Notes: generated from the letters alone by a model not told the origin. Positions 1-11,806 are shown, numbered from the stretch's first letter. The stretch: DNA of 64,000 nucleotides from Diphasiastrum complanatum (GCA_029204225.1 CM055093.1:46608338-46672337); one strand, 5' to 3'. Numbers and translations are program-made.

Positions 1-27
1 TCGACATTTCAAGAGGATGCTATTATT

Positions 28-60
28 AGGGCCCTTTTTGAACTCAAAAAGGGCCTCTTC
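28..60. repeat. Palindromic block shared with 61653-61685
   Basis: The two halves of this block (GGGCCCTTTTTG and CAAAAAGGGCCT) are nearly perfect reverse complements. The same block recurs at 61653-61685, where it lies just upstream, in coding order, of a minus-strand copia gag zinc knuckle. The left copy may therefore be the edge of another copia gag fragment that starts outside the window. Function is unknown. Confidence 0.45.
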
Positions 61-311
61 CTTGCCTAAACATGTTTGATAATCTGGATTAATTAACCTG
101 CTAATAGTCCTATGTGGCAGTTCACCTTGGGTTTAGCTTGAGTTAAAACCTAGTCTCATAGGTTGCACTTGAACTTAGTATATTAAATGAAGACGTACTT
201 AAATTCAATGTTTGTAAATATATTGATTTATTTTTGAATTTGCGAAGGGCTTAAATTTTTTTGCACTTCATTGGTCTTCTTTTGAGCTTTATTTTGGTAT
301 AAAATAAGCTG

Positions 312-893
312 TAAATTTTTTTCATTCTTCATGGTGAAACTTTAAAGGTGGGGGGGAGGGGGGGGGGGGGGGGGGGGGGGGGGGTTTGGATGTTAACACC
401 TTGTAAAAAAAATTTTAAAAATGAAGGGATAGGGGGTAGGGGGTACCCAAACCCCCCCCCCCCCCCCTTAATGCGGTCGTGTAGGGCCCTCCTACTGCTC
501 ACAGCCACACCTCGGACTGCTGGCCCGGTTCGCTGCCCAACCACCCATATCGGCCCACAAGTCTGCCAACTGGCGGTGTGGCTAGTTGGGAGCCGTGCAG
601 GGGAGAGTGGGAGGTTGCGGCAGGTTGGGTGGCGAACTGGGCCAGTGGCCCGGGTTGTCTTCAAGTAGCATGCAAGGGAGCGAGGTGATGGGAGGGACGG
701 CCGTGCAGGGGAGCGAAGTGAGGGGAGGCGCGGCCATGCAGAGGAGCTTTGTGAGGGGGGCGGGGGGGAGGGTGTACCCTCTCCCTCCTTTCATTTTCAC
801 TTTTTTTTTTAAGTACAATGTGTTAACACGACCCCCCTCCCCCCAATTTTTTTTTTCAAAGTTTCAATATGAAGAATTAAAATTTAAAAATGT
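312..893. mobile_element. Fold-back element with long inverted arms containing G/C runs
   Basis: The left arm (about 312-426) and right arm (about 765-893) are imperfect inverted copies. Shared landmarks in order are ATTCTTCAT, GAAACTTT, a GGGGGGAGGGGGG stretch, GTTAACAC, an A-run and GAAGGG/GAAAGG. The left arm holds an uninterrupted run of 27 G (358-384) and, 67 bp later, a run of 16 C (452-467); GGGGTTTGG and CCAAACCCC are themselves inverted, giving a palindrome nested in the arm. The 300-bp centre is GC-rich and has no recognisable gene. A Mutator-like or fold-back non-autonomous element is likely. No clear target-site duplication was found. Confidence 0.5.
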
Positions 894-2250
894 CCTATGT
901 TCGTCAGAAATCTGTAGTCATGTTAGAATCCGACACTGGAAAAATACGTCGGTTTTTGACATCCACAAAGACTATCATTTTCCACGTGACATCCCCAAAT
1001 GACTGCCATGTGGCAACATCTAATATGAATTACAATCTAGTAGTCATCCATCCGTTTCTATACCACAATTGGTTCTCTTCCAAAACTATGCAATCTATAG
1101 ATTTCCAAATGGAAATTTATTCCACCACTTCACCCCTCCTTTTAAAGAAATTATAAATTTCAATAAAAGCTAACTGGAGATATATGAAAATATCTAAATT
1201 CAAGAAAAGTCAGTAATAAATGCATTCAAATAAAGGATTCACTCTATTACAAACATGACTTTTCCTTCAAATATTTTCAACCCGAGTGATAGTACAATCA
1301 TTCCATTGAAACCTATTTATGCAAAAAGAGATATTCTAGGTTTAAGAAATTGAAACATGTTAATCTTAGAATTTATCTAAATTCTAAGTCTATTCGCACA
1401 AGTAGTAATTCATATGACATAACAGTCTTTCACAAGAATAACTTCATGTTGGAAAGAATCATATAAACCAATCTGATGTCTTATATTCAAGAAATTACTA
1501 CGAAGTAAAGGATTAATTAAGAAAGTGAGAAATAGATTTGAGGGTCTCAGATTTTGTAAATAATGAGATACCACATTGGGATCTAGATTAAACCTCAAAA
1601 TTTTCCAAAATACCCCACATTTGATCAAACGGTTTTATTTTTCCCATATCGCGACTAAGTACTAAAACACACCATTGATCATCAGGTCTTTATAGTCCTA
1701 GAATTTCCTTTCCAAAATTACTGATGTCCCATACCATCAGCTTCTCCCTCTAAAAAATCCTTAACCGTCTTATCTGATATTCTAGACATCCACTGATCTT
1801 CTAGCTGTCCTATAATCACTATAGAATATTATCTCTTGTTCTCAAATACTAGAGAATCCATTTATTTGAATGGCTGACATGCCTATCAGATGGATACCAC
1901 AAATCCACACCTGATTATGTGATTTAGATAGAAGAATTAACATGGTTCAACACTACATTTTGATCCTTACAGGTTAATGATAAGCTTCAAATCCCCCTGG
2001 ATCCAAGAGCATCAACTCTAGGGACAAGCTTTTATCAACTAATAGATCCAATGTAATCCATATATCATATTCTACTTCTAACATCACAATTGACATCCAA
2101 AGCTGCGGATAACTCAATGGTCACAAAGATATTAGTTATGAATTCAACTAAATGAATCCTACCTAGGAAATTAATATCCGGTATTAAGCAATTATTTACT
2201 GGGATTGCTAAGATCCTAATTGCGAAATACATTTCCCGATCACACTTACT
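894..2250. other. AT-rich stretch, nothing recognised
   Basis: No coding pattern, LTR end or structural RNA was recognised on either strand. It lies between the fold-back element and the chromovirus remnant and is probably decayed repeat DNA. Confidence 0.4.
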
Positions 2251-2254
2251 ACTT

Positions 2255-4060
2255 GAGAAGCATTTAAGTCATCTTAAGACTGTCTTAGATATTCTTAAGC
2301 GAGAGAAACTTTATGCTAAGGAATCTAAATGTGAGTTCTTTGGGCATGAGTTGTTGTACCTCGGCCATAAAATCACCCGTAGTGGGTTGGAGATTGACGA
2401 GAGTAAGGTCAAGACAATGCTTGAGTGGTCGACTTCTTAAGAAGGCCTACAAAGTCACATTGACATATTGCTCATGTTCTATAGGAGAGCAGTTAAATTT
2501 TTTCTTGGTTTTACAGTTTTCTTTTGTAAGTCAATTGAAGATTATGCAAAAGTGTTAGCACCTTTAAATAATTTGACTAAAAGCAGAGTTAATAAAAAGA
2601 AAAAGAGAGGTCAACCTAGTGTGAGTGGAATGATGAATTGAACCAATGTTTTGAGAAACTCAAGCAAATGGTTGTTTTAGCTCCTGTTTTATAGATCGCG
2701 AATCTTGATATACCTTACGTTGTGCGAACTGACGTGAGTGATTCGGTGATAGGGGTAGTTCTTTTACAAGATGATAGGCCGATAGCGTGTGAAAGCAATA
2801 AACTCATGGGGCCTTAGTTGCATTACACAACTCAGGAGAAGGAGTTATTTGTTGCGATATATGCACTTAAAATTTGGAGGCATTACCTTTATGGTCGTCA
2901 GTTTATAGTGTATACAGATCACCAGTCTCTAAAGTACTTTTGTAATCAGAACGATCTGAGGGGTCGTAAAGCTTGTTGGGTTGAGCTTATGCAGGAATTT
3001 GATCATGAGATCCGATATGTCAAGGGTAGCTCTAACCAAGTTGCGGATGCGCTTAGTCGGATTGGTTAATTAAATGAACTTTCATTCACCCAGATTTTCA
3101 CTGATCTATATTTTTCACTAAGAGGGAGGTGAGAATCAAATTCTCATTTTGGTCCCATTTGGAAGATGGTGGAGACAGGTTAAAAATGAGAGTGGAATAG
3201 AGATTTACTCGTAGGGGTCTCAGGTTCCTAAGAAAGATAAGAAGATAGCGGAACAGTTTTCTATCCGAGGTAGATTACTATTTTGAAATGGAAAAGTTTG
3301 TGTACCAACATATGGTGAGATAATGAAGAGGGTTCTTTATGAGTGTCATGACATTCCCTATGCAAGTCATCCAGGTATACACATGACTTTGGACTTGGTT
3401 AGAAGAGAGTTTTATTGGCCAAAACTCAAGCCATCATGTCGAGTCTTGTGTGGTTAAATGTAGACCTTGTCAGTTAGCCAAAGCTGAATGCTTGAAGACT
3501 GCAGGGTTGTTACATCCCCTAGATATCCCTCAGAAATGATGGAAAAGTATATCTATGGACTTTGTGGTTGGACTTCCAAAGACCCAACGCCAAAATGATT
3601 CTATTTGGGTTGTGGATGACTGGGTATATCTTAGAATACTTAAAGATTCCAAGACTATGCGTACGGGGAAGAATTATAAATTGCCTACTAGATATTGTGG
3701 ACCGTTTCAGATTATAAAGAAAATTGGTTCTTTAGCTTACGAACTAGATCTTCTAAACAAATCTATCACTCACCATGTGTTTCATGTAAGCCGGTTAAAA
3801 ATAAGTTTACATGAAGATGACATAGTTGGTTCAAAGGAAGATCTTATCCATTTGGAGGACTTATCGCTTATTGTTCCTTTGGAATTTGAAAAGGTACTCA
3901 GAACTAGAGATAAACAATTGAGAAATCGTTCTATCTTTGAGTGCTTGATTAGGTGGAAGGGACGGGTCTGAGGATGATGATTCATGGGAGCGGGTTTGTT
4001 ATGGCCATATTTGGTTAAGGACCTGGAATAGTCCTAATATGGTAGATCGGCCCTCCAGTA
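2255..4060 (+). pseudogene. Ty3/gypsy chromovirus pol remnant (RT end, RNase H, integrase, chromodomain)
   Basis: Remnant of a gypsy polyprotein. 2255-2439 gives the RT thumb (HLSHLKTVLDILKRE, then YLGHKITRSGLEIDESK). 2697-3069 gives RNase H, starting with an RTDVSDSVIGVVLLQDD block and ending with YVKGSSNQVADALSRIG. 3338-3600 gives the integrase zinc-finger region (YECHD, SHPG, then CRPCQLAK), with most of the DDE core deleted. 3600-4040 gives the integrase C-terminus (LPTRYCGPFQII, HHVFHVSRLK) and a chromodomain (FECLIRWKG, then SEDDDSWERV after a frameshift near 3965). Stops and frameshifts make it non-functional. The same family occurs inverted at 41.8-44.2 kb. Confidence 0.85.
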
Positions 4061-4095
4061 CTCGAGATTATTGGTCACGCCATGATTTAATTTCA

Positions 4096-4475
4096 TGTTA
4101 AGGCTTATTTGTGACTAATTACCTTGAGAGGACCCAGACACTCTAATTGAGACATACGGAGTATTGCATGTCTGTGTGACGGATATAGGCAGGAGGACTG
4201 CATGAAGAGATGTGATCTATTTATAGTTGACCTGAATAGGGATTGCCTTTCTTACATGCACATGACTCTACTCTCTATATAATGAGGTGGGGACTCTCCC
4301 ATCGACGTATTGGGTTTAGGTTACCAGTTTCTCTCTTCTCCTCTTGCTTCACATGGCATGGCTTGGGGGCTAGATCCAGGTTTGATCTAGGATTGGTTGG
4401 GCGGTTTAGCTCCATAGTCTCTCCTATTGTGTTCTTCTATCCTCATCTTAGGGGTTATCCTTGAGGGTCTTAACA
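4096..4475 (+). repeat. 380-bp LTR of the chromovirus family
   Basis: It begins TGTTAAG and ends CTTAACA, which are exact reverse complements as expected of LTR tips. A TATA-like element (CTCTATATAATG) lies near 4272-4283. The chromovirus pol end lies just upstream, so this is that element's 3' LTR. It is also followed at once by a primer-binding site, as only a 5' LTR should be. Confidence 0.7.
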
Positions 4476-4476
4476 T

Positions 4477-4488
4477 TGGTATCAGAGC
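4477..4488 (+). promoter_or_regulatory. Primer-binding site, initiator tRNA-Met type
   Basis: TGGTATCAGAGC is the classical plant retrotransposon PBS complementary to the 3' end of initiator tRNA-Met. It sits one base after the LTR end CTTAACA. It shows that an internal region of a second element starts here. Confidence 0.8.
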
Positions 4489-5285
4489 CTGACTAAGATG
4501 CGGTCTTGGATAGGAGTGGAGGCAAACTCTACATCGGATTGGAAGCTAGGAGCACTTGGAGTAACATCCCGGTTGAGTGCTATTTTTCTCAATGGAATTG
4601 GATTCACTAATTTTGATGGTCAGCACAACTTTTGAAATTGGTAGAGTGTACTTCTACATGGTTGATTTTGATAAAGATGTTGCGAATTAGCTTGAATTCA
4701 TTTGTAATTCCCTGTTTCTTGGGGAATCTTCTTGTTGAGGTGAATGATTTGCTTTGATGGATCGGGTTGTTTGTTTTATTATTAAATTCCACTGGGTTAA
4801 AAGGCTAAATGATTAGCATGAATCCAAAATTGTCCCGAATCTGGTTATGGAATTTTGTTCATTAACAAATTGACGGTGAATCAATTTATCCAGAAGTATG
4901 AACTGAAAATAAAAATAATTGGATTTCAATAAGTGCATGTGAGGATTTGAAACCTTTTATGTTCTGAATCCTCCAGCTAGGATGCATGATTGTGGAATAA
5001 TTCAGGCTGTTATTTAGTTTTGCTAGTTCTTAGCAAAATGCTTGGGTAATGACAATTGAACTCCATGTTTGTGGACTAAACAGTCCCCCTTTGCACTGCA
5101 ACAACTGTATATGGTATATACTAATTAAGAGCATTCAAGTACTTACAGACAATTGCAATCTAAAAGATAGATCTAAAGTTTCACACCAATGTGCACAAGA
5201 AGCTCACCCAAGACATCATCAGTGATACCACAACAATGAGAGCAACCAAACACTAGAATCTCAACATAAGGTCTCAACATGTTCA
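4489..5285 (+). other. Post-PBS leader and unassigned sequence
   Basis: This follows the PBS and would be the 5' leader of a chromovirus copy. No gag could be recognised, and the sequence becomes AT-rich and undefined before the CACTA-like region. Confidence 0.35.
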
Positions 5286-5289
5286 ATAT

Positions 5290-5937
5290 TTGCATTATGT
5301 GTCGCCTAACGATGTTTATTAGCATTTGACTTGTGCGCATTTACTATCCGTCGCAAAAGTGTCGCTGTGAAAAAACCATCCCTCGGGTTTTACAGTCTGC
5401 AAATTAACTACAGTGTCGATGACAATTAAGTCATGAAGACATTTAATTGTCGTTATAACATTGCTTAAACATCGCTCAAGTTGTCCGTCACGTGTCAGTC
5501 CACATCCATCACTAAACCGCTAGAAAAAAACCATTCCTCGAGTTTTACAGTCGGCAAATTAATTACAACATCGCTTAACTATCGCTTAAACGTCGTTAAT
5601 GTGTAATGTCACACCGCGATGGTTACTTAAGTGTTGTTGCAATGTCATTTTCCCAGAAATTGGTTTACGGATCAAACGTCGCACAACAACGGTCAATTGC
5701 AAATGTCGTTGGACGTCATATAAATATCGTTGAAACGTTGATAAATTAAGTATCGCAAAGCGTTAGATGTTTTAAGTCGCACAACGACGATTAATATATA
5801 GCAAAGCGACGTTTAGTAGCGACATTTAAAAAATGATATATTTGTCGCTATAAAAGTCACAAAGCGACGTTTAAAATTTACTAAATAAACATTGCAAACT
5901 TTCGTCGCTATTATCATTTTTTGTAGTAGTGAAAGAA
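5290..5937. mobile_element. CACTA-like transposon 3' end with subterminal repeats
   Basis: The right edge, read on the minus strand, begins CACTACTACAAAAAATG, the consensus tip of plant CACTA (En/Spm) elements. The adjoining 600 bp is packed with short direct and inverted CGACGTTT / GTCGCTA / AAACGTCGC motifs, the expected subterminal transposase-binding repeats. Two segments (from about 5371 and 5524, both near CCTCG(G/A)GTTTTACAGTC) form a diverged direct repeat of about 153 bp. The three bases AAA after the tip could be a target duplication. The 5' end and any transposase gene were not found, so this is a truncated or non-autonomous copy. Confidence 0.6.
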
Positions 5938-5940
5938 GTG

Positions 5941-6990
5941 CATTTATGGGTTAAAACAAGCTACAAGAGCTTGACATAAAAGAATGTGTGAACTTTTAAT
6001 CTCTATTGGTTTGGTTTTAGAAGACTTATGTCAAATAGTGATGTCTTCATTAAAACTAAGGGTGATAGTTCTCTAATCTTAGCTGTATTCATTGATGATT
6101 CTCTAATGTTTGGTAAATACTTAGAGATGATACAAGAAACCAAGGCGCTTATAGGCCAAGAGTTTGAAATTAAAGACCTTGGAGAAGTAAGGAATTCCTA
6201 GAAATTGAAATTACTAGGAATGAAGCAACTGGTAACATAAAACTTTCTCAGCAAGGTTATGCCTATAAAATTTTGATAGACTATGCAATGCTTGAATGCA
6301 AAGGGAAAAAGACTCCTACTTGGAGTAAAACTTTCAAAGGAAGACTATCCAAGGACTGAGTATGAAGGATTCAAAATGAGTAATACACCTCTTCAAAATC
6401 TGATCAGAGCTCTAATGTATTTTACTGTATGTAGTTGACCAGACTTGGCCTTTCCCGTTTGTGCTCTAGCACAATTTTCTAACAATCCAAGAAAGTATCA
6501 TTGGAAGCTGGCAAAGAGAGTCTTGCGATATCTCAAGGTAACAACAAATTTTGGCATTGTTTATTCAAAGATGCATGAAGTCACTCTCAAAGCATACAGT
6601 GACGCCACTTGGGCAACTTCAAAAGGTGACAATAAATCAGTCTCTAGCAGATGCTTCATGTTGTGTGGAGGGCTAGTAAGCTGGGTTTGCAAAGCAAACA
6701 CTTGTGGCACAATCTTCATGCGAAGCTGAGTATGTGGTAGCTTCAAAGAATGCAAACAAGGTTGTATGGCTGAGCCAATTGTTGAGTGAGCTTGGGGAAG
6801 AACAATCAGAACCTACTGTCATGTACATGGACAACACCAACGCAATCTCCATGACTCAAGATCCAGTCTTCCATTCCAAGACCAAATATCATCATGTCAT
6901 AGATCTTGTGTAGAAACAGGAAATTCGAATTGAGTACATGAAGACTATAGAGATGACAGCTAATGTTCTCACAAAAGCCCTCAGATAGCA
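5941..6990 (+). pseudogene. Ty1/copia RT C-terminus and RNase H remnant (H)
   Basis: It starts abruptly at the CACTA tip with a YGLKQATRA block, then an RT catalytic motif FIDDSLMFG (near 6090), FEIKDLGEV, and after frameshifts the RNase H region (6445-6729) with LRYLKVTTNFGIVY and YSDATWATSKGDNKS. A further frame (6704-6913) carries SSCEAEYVVASKNANKVVWL and MYMDNTNAISM. Gag, protease and integrase are absent upstream. The coding frame is broken repeatedly, so it is inactive. The junction suggests that the CACTA element inserted into, or rearranged with, this copia copy. Confidence 0.8.
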
Positions 6991-7094
6991 ACTGTTTGAA
7001 AAGCACTCTCACAAAAGTTCTCGGACAACAACTATTCAAAAAACATAGGAAGAATATGGAAATTGGCTAAAGGAATCTTCAGTTCAAGAGAGAA

Positions 7095-7560
7095 TGTTAA
7101 AAACTTAACTTAACTTTCCTCCATCCTTGAAGTTCCACATGGCACAATCTGATCTCACAGAGAAATATGGCCGCAAGTACAGTATGTTATAATGGAAGCT
7201 GACATCCGCAACTAACCAACGTTTAGCATAGCCATTAGTTTACAAGATTGACTTAGAAGAAAATGATATACAGAATATAAATGTGCCTATGAAGGTGTGA
7301 GAGAGATATAAAAAATTCGGAAGACTTGTAAGCGCATAAGCTACAAGCGATGTACTCTCTTCCCATAACACAATCTAGATATAAATTGTTCTTGTCAGGT
7401 CTCTGTTGTGCACGAATGCCAATGCTATTTATGTATGTACTGTTATCTTGAAAAGATGTGTGATTGATCTTACAATCAAAGTTTAGCTACTGATTTGCGG
7501 GCTCGAAAAACTGAAGGCTGAAAACTTAGTCAGGATTTTTGCATTTTCTCTTCTTCGGAA
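7095..7560 (+). repeat. Probable start of copia H 3' LTR
   Basis: A purine-rich GAGAGAA precedes TGTTAAAAACTTAAC, the usual layout at the 3' end of a copia element. A TATA-like GATATAAAAAATTC lies near 7306. The downstream end of the LTR could not be placed. Confidence 0.45.
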
Positions 7561-8687
7561 TTTCACATTTTTTGCATTTCTCGTAGAGTAAAAATGTGCC
7601 AGTGTGTATGAATTCACTCAGTTTCGCATATTTTGCATACTTCAAAAAATGCGACAGACAGAAACACGCTTCCGCATCCTTAATGCTACTAGCTGAAGTT
7701 GAAGCCGAAACAATCAGTTCGCTTCATTTTCTTTTAGAAAAAAAATTGGCGAAACTTCAAAATGAAGGCCGAAAGTTTTTTTTGCAAAAGAAAAGAAACT
7801 TCAAATGTGTAAAAATGAAGTGCTTCTCTCTCACTGCAAAAAAAAAAAAAAAAAAAAAAAAAACTTTCAGAATTTTGGCAAATCTGACCCTACTTCACTA
7901 ATTTGATCATAACTCTCCCAATATTGATCCAAATCACAAAAAATCAGTACTCTGGAAAGTAAGAACAAGATCTATCAACTCATAGAATTAGATCAATGAT
8001 TGAAGGTAATGTGATAGGTCAAATTTACAACAAAACAGGTCTGAAATTTTTTAAAGAAGAAAATTAGTAAAACTAGAGCTAGAAATCAAGATTTGTCATG
8101 ACTTTTTGAATACTAATCCAAATGACCTGCCATATAGATCAGATCAAAGCTAAGACAATGCTCTAAAATACTATATAAAACAACTAGAATCATAAATTCA
8201 AATCAAATATGAAAAATTAAAACAAAGCGAAAGCCAAATTGTAATCACCTATTTTGATAGCTTTTGAAAAAATTGCAATACCTTTTACACCTCTTACTCA
8301 AATTGCTTGAAAATTAGTGCAAAATGCAAGCTAAGACAAAGATCTAGAATTGTATGCAATCAAATTAGAAATTAGAAATTGGTTTGAGCATACCTGAAAA
8401 TTTGAAAGTTAGAAATTAGAAAAAAAAAAAAAAAAGCTGCAAAAACAATAACTCTTCAAATGAAATGAGGATCATGTTGAAATCACATGTTTATTAGATC
8501 TTAGGCTCTAATAACAAGAAATGCAATGTGTCAAATCCAAACTAATAGCAATTACAATGAAAGTAAGAAAAGTTACAAAGCAATCAAGATAACATATCCA
8601 AAGAAAGCTAGAAAACAAAAAGATCTCCATGAAATCACATTAGGCATGGAAGAATAGAGCATGGATTCATGTAGGTAAAGCAAACTT
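7561..8687. other. Unassigned AT-rich sequence with a poly(A) run
   Basis: No gene was recognised. An uninterrupted run of about 25 A ends near 7862 and a shorter A-run lies near 8421-8436. The long run could mark the end of a retroposed transcript, but no parental gene is recognisable upstream. Confidence 0.3.
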
Positions 8688-9185
8688 AACCTAACAGATA
8701 AAACCCTAAATTAACTCTCCTCCTCTAAGGCTTACCCTACTAGAGAATGGACGGCCCGGATTAACTTAACCTGTTGCCAGACAAATAATGTACAATACAA
8801 TGTGAAGTAACACAATACATGAAACTACACAAGGGATAACACTCAGAGAGGAAAGATAGGCATGTATTGCAAATGACGTTCTTCTTGAAAATGGACTCTT
8901 CCACTCCTATATATACTTGGAGTGGTGGTCAATTACAAAAAGGCATTACAGGACTAAATTAACTTTGAATCACATTGGTCCCACGGGAACAACCCCCAAT
9001 AGGCCTTTGTGACTAACTATTACATAACTTGAAATCACATATCTATGTGCAATGCCCATGACAATTTAAACTTAGAATTGAATAACTTAAGCCATTACGG
9101 ATAAAGCGTTTAAATTCTATCTTGCTTGTATTTTTAAAGATGTTCCACATAATGGCTACAGTACTCCTTGGAATATTAGCCTACA
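8688..9185 (-). repeat. Truncated 3' LTR of outer gypsy element C
   Basis: This is closely similar and in the same orientation to about 26214-26741, including the stretch around CCTATATATACTTGGAG (TATA box on the minus strand). On the minus strand it starts TGTAGGCTAATATTCC directly after a polypurine tract. The distal part of the LTR (about 240 bp in the 5' copy, 25974-26213) is missing here. Confidence 0.75.
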
Positions 9186-9223
9186 TTATCCCCTCCGTTA
9201 AGAACTTGGCAGTCCCACGCCAA
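9179..9223 (-). pseudogene. Extreme C-terminus of element C pol, overlapping PPT and LTR start
   Basis: The minus-strand frame reads LAWDCQVLNGGDNVG, resembling the pol ends of plant Ty3/gypsy chromoviruses, where the last codons run into the LTR. The polypurine tract AACGGAGGGGATAA (9186-9199) is embedded in it and abuts the LTR start TGTAGGC. It identifies element C as Ty3/gypsy although the rest of its pol is not recognisable. Confidence 0.65.
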
Positions 9224-9229
9224 GTGCAA

Positions 9230-11201
9230 TGTTAAGACCCCACTCCTTACGGTGTTGGAGGAGTAAAAAAATCGATGGAGTTTGTAAATGTGGAACTTTT
9301 TGTAAAGTGCTGCTCCGTAGGAGATGAATCTTTGAAGAAGTATGAGTGTCTCTAGAAAATTTGAATTGAAGCAGGGTTGGAGCTGGCTTGTTGATGACTT
9401 GCTTCCAATTGCTCATGCAAATGATTCAATAGATGATGTACACGAGCTTAGTATTTCTTGAGACATGATGTGAATGCCACACAAGGGGTTACTGAACGAC
9501 AGTGGGATGAAGATGGAGTGGGTGTGATAGGAGGTGTTGTATTCTTGGAAGTGGTGAAGGTGGATAGATGGAAGGGGTTGGATGGATCAAAATTCCTTTG
9601 CTCCTGTCTATTGAAAGCACTTTTGTTAGCAGAAGTTTTCCATTTGACGTTTCTTGCAGCTGGTTGAATTTTTTTTTTACATGGCTCATAATCATTGTTG
9701 GAAACCTCTAACATCCTTGAGTTCGTTGCTTGAAGCTCCAAACTATATCAATGGTATGTTGTGGATGGCGTGGATCCGTCTGCTTCACGAACACAAAGGT
9801 ACTGTAGTACTATTGTCTCCAAAAAAACTTTGTTGACAAAGATCTCCTCTTTTGACGTTGTTGTGCCACTGCAACTTCTTTGAGCTCTTTGCACAATTGG
9901 AGAGCTCTTTGAATTGTAGCAATTGTATCTAGAGACTTGTATGACATTTTTTTTTTTCATACACATAGTCATGTGCTTTTGAGTTATCAAGAAGTTGATC
10001 TCTTTTGCGGCGACACAACTGGCATTTTATTGGTGAGAGCCTCTATCATTCTTTATTCCCTTGGAGCATTTAAACAGCATTAGTGGTCTGCTGTAGTTGT
10101 CGTAGAGTTGTTTGCTTTACAAAGTATTTCAATTCATAACCCAGAGCAAGTTTAGATCGATCCATCGGGTGGAAATGAGGTCTTGAAACAAGGATGGGAG
10201 AAGTGAGATGAAGTTTGAAGATTACCATATGGTGGAATATGAGGGGATGGATGGATGGAAAAAAAAAGAATGAGATAAGTCTTGTGTGGTTTTCCATATC
10301 TTTCCATAATCTGACCAATGCTCTTTGTACAATTCTCCACATAATCATCATTGCTCGTCTTTGAAAATAGCTTTGTCATTGAGGTTGTGTGCTCTTCAAT
10401 CTTTGATTGACTTGAGAGTCCTTCAATTTACGTAGGCCTATGGGATTTCACTCAGTGATGACTTGTGCTTATTTCGGCCTCGCAGATGATTGAATGGATG
10501 ATGTACAACAATGGTAGTATGGTCTTGAGGCACGATTACCACTGCTCAATGTTCATTTTTCCAATGAGGCATCGTTGTTGGCGTTGGTAGGAACACTTGT
10601 CGTTTGTGTCGGTTTGCACATAGATTTTGCCTTTGATGTGACTTGAGAGCCCTTCACTGGTACAAGCTACCACTTTATTGATGATTTGATAGCCATGGTG
10701 AGGCAATTGGAAAAGCGTGGATATTGTAGCGCTTACGTAAAGCCAACTGCTTATTGCGAATGGCAGTGGTGGTTGTTGCGCGGATATGCTTTGGGAAGAG
10801 GGATCTTTTGCTGGATCACGATTGCAGTCTGATAAGATGCTCCTTTTGTTGCCAAGCTGAGCATTTGTTGTTGAAGTCCCTTGACTACTCTTTTTGTTCC
10901 TATTGAAAGTTGTTGAAATCACTGATAAAGATGTAGAGATATATCCCAATGACAATTCGTGTCATACTGCAACTGTAGAAGTAAAATAAAATTGCTGATG
11001 AAATATCACCTATGGTGCGGTTGTAAAAGAAAACACACCAAACCATACGAAAATAGAATAAACAAACAAAAAACAACAAACGACATAGTTGACAGGATAA
11101 AACTTGAAATAAGAGAAAAAAAATTAAAAATTTGTAGCAGATAATGCTATAGAAGGAATTGCATGGCACTTTTAAACCAAACTCTTACAATCCAGTATCA
11201 A
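9230..11201 (-). other. Interior of element C, no domains recognised
   Basis: It lies between the C polypurine tract and the inversion breakpoint. Several short minus-strand frames (60-139 codons) occur, one rich in Ser/Thr/Gln (10955-10536), but none shows a domain I recognise. It may be decayed pol or non-coding filler of a non-autonomous element. Confidence 0.35.
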
Positions 11202-11806
11202 ACTCACATGAATCTTGTGATTTCTAATGTACTTTTTGTGGACCCTTGGATCAAGTTGGGTCCAAGATGAATGGTTAGTATCATTGTGAATATTAGCCAA
11301 TGAGATTGAGGGGCAAGGGCCTTCCCCATTTTATAAAAAGGCACCATTTGTACACTATTTACATGCTTAATGAGAAGGAGGAAACTCTACCATTTTTGGA
11401 AGAGAAGCTTTTTCATTTGCTATTCACTACTTGCTATTGCTCTTGGTTGTGTTTTCTCTTGCTTTCTATTTCCATGTTTATTGTTTGCCAATAGTGAATG
11501 TTTTTCCATTAGCAAGCATAAGGAGCATTTGAGCTAACCTCCACCCTCACTCTCTTTCTCTCTCTTTCTCTTCTCTTCTCAATCTCATTCCTTCCCTTCA
11601 ACCAAACTATGATGAATGTTAGTGTAGAGGAGTAGAGTTAAAGAGGAGTAGTATAGTGGTGAGTAGAGTTAAGGGAGAAAGTAGGAAATTAACTAAAAGT
11701 AGCATCTATGCATAGTTAGGCACCTATCTAGTGATCTAACCTTTGTTGACAGGCGGAAGGGCTATACTACGAGAGATCTTCGACCCCACACTCTTTTGTC
11801 TTAACA
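11202..11806 (+). repeat. Distal part (U3 end, R, U5) of the element A LTR, displaced by inversion
   Basis: 11202-11390 matches the reverse complement of about 24420-24598, including the TATA region CCCATTTTATAAAAAGGCACC (11328-11348). A CT-rich stretch (about 11548-11582) follows. A plausible LTR end is CTTAACA at 11800-11806, followed by ATGG. If this was the 3' LTR of A, an ATCTT duplication should follow its end but is not visible there, so the exact end is uncertain. Confidence 0.6.

Noticed and set aside
329-818. Pro/Gly-rich open frames on both strands at 329-818
   Set aside because: They are produced by the G and C runs and the inverted arms of the fold-back element; no protein pattern.
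7596-7901. 101-codon plus frame ending in poly-Lys
   Set aside because: The Lys run is the poly(A) tract and no conserved motif is visible.
10536-10955. 139-codon Ser/Gln-rich minus frame as a gene
   Set aside because: No domain, in a decayed transposon interior, and neighbouring frames are equally open.
11777-11781. ATCTT as target-site duplication of element A
   Set aside because: The 5' flank predicts ATCTT, but here it is not preceded by an LTR-type CA end.
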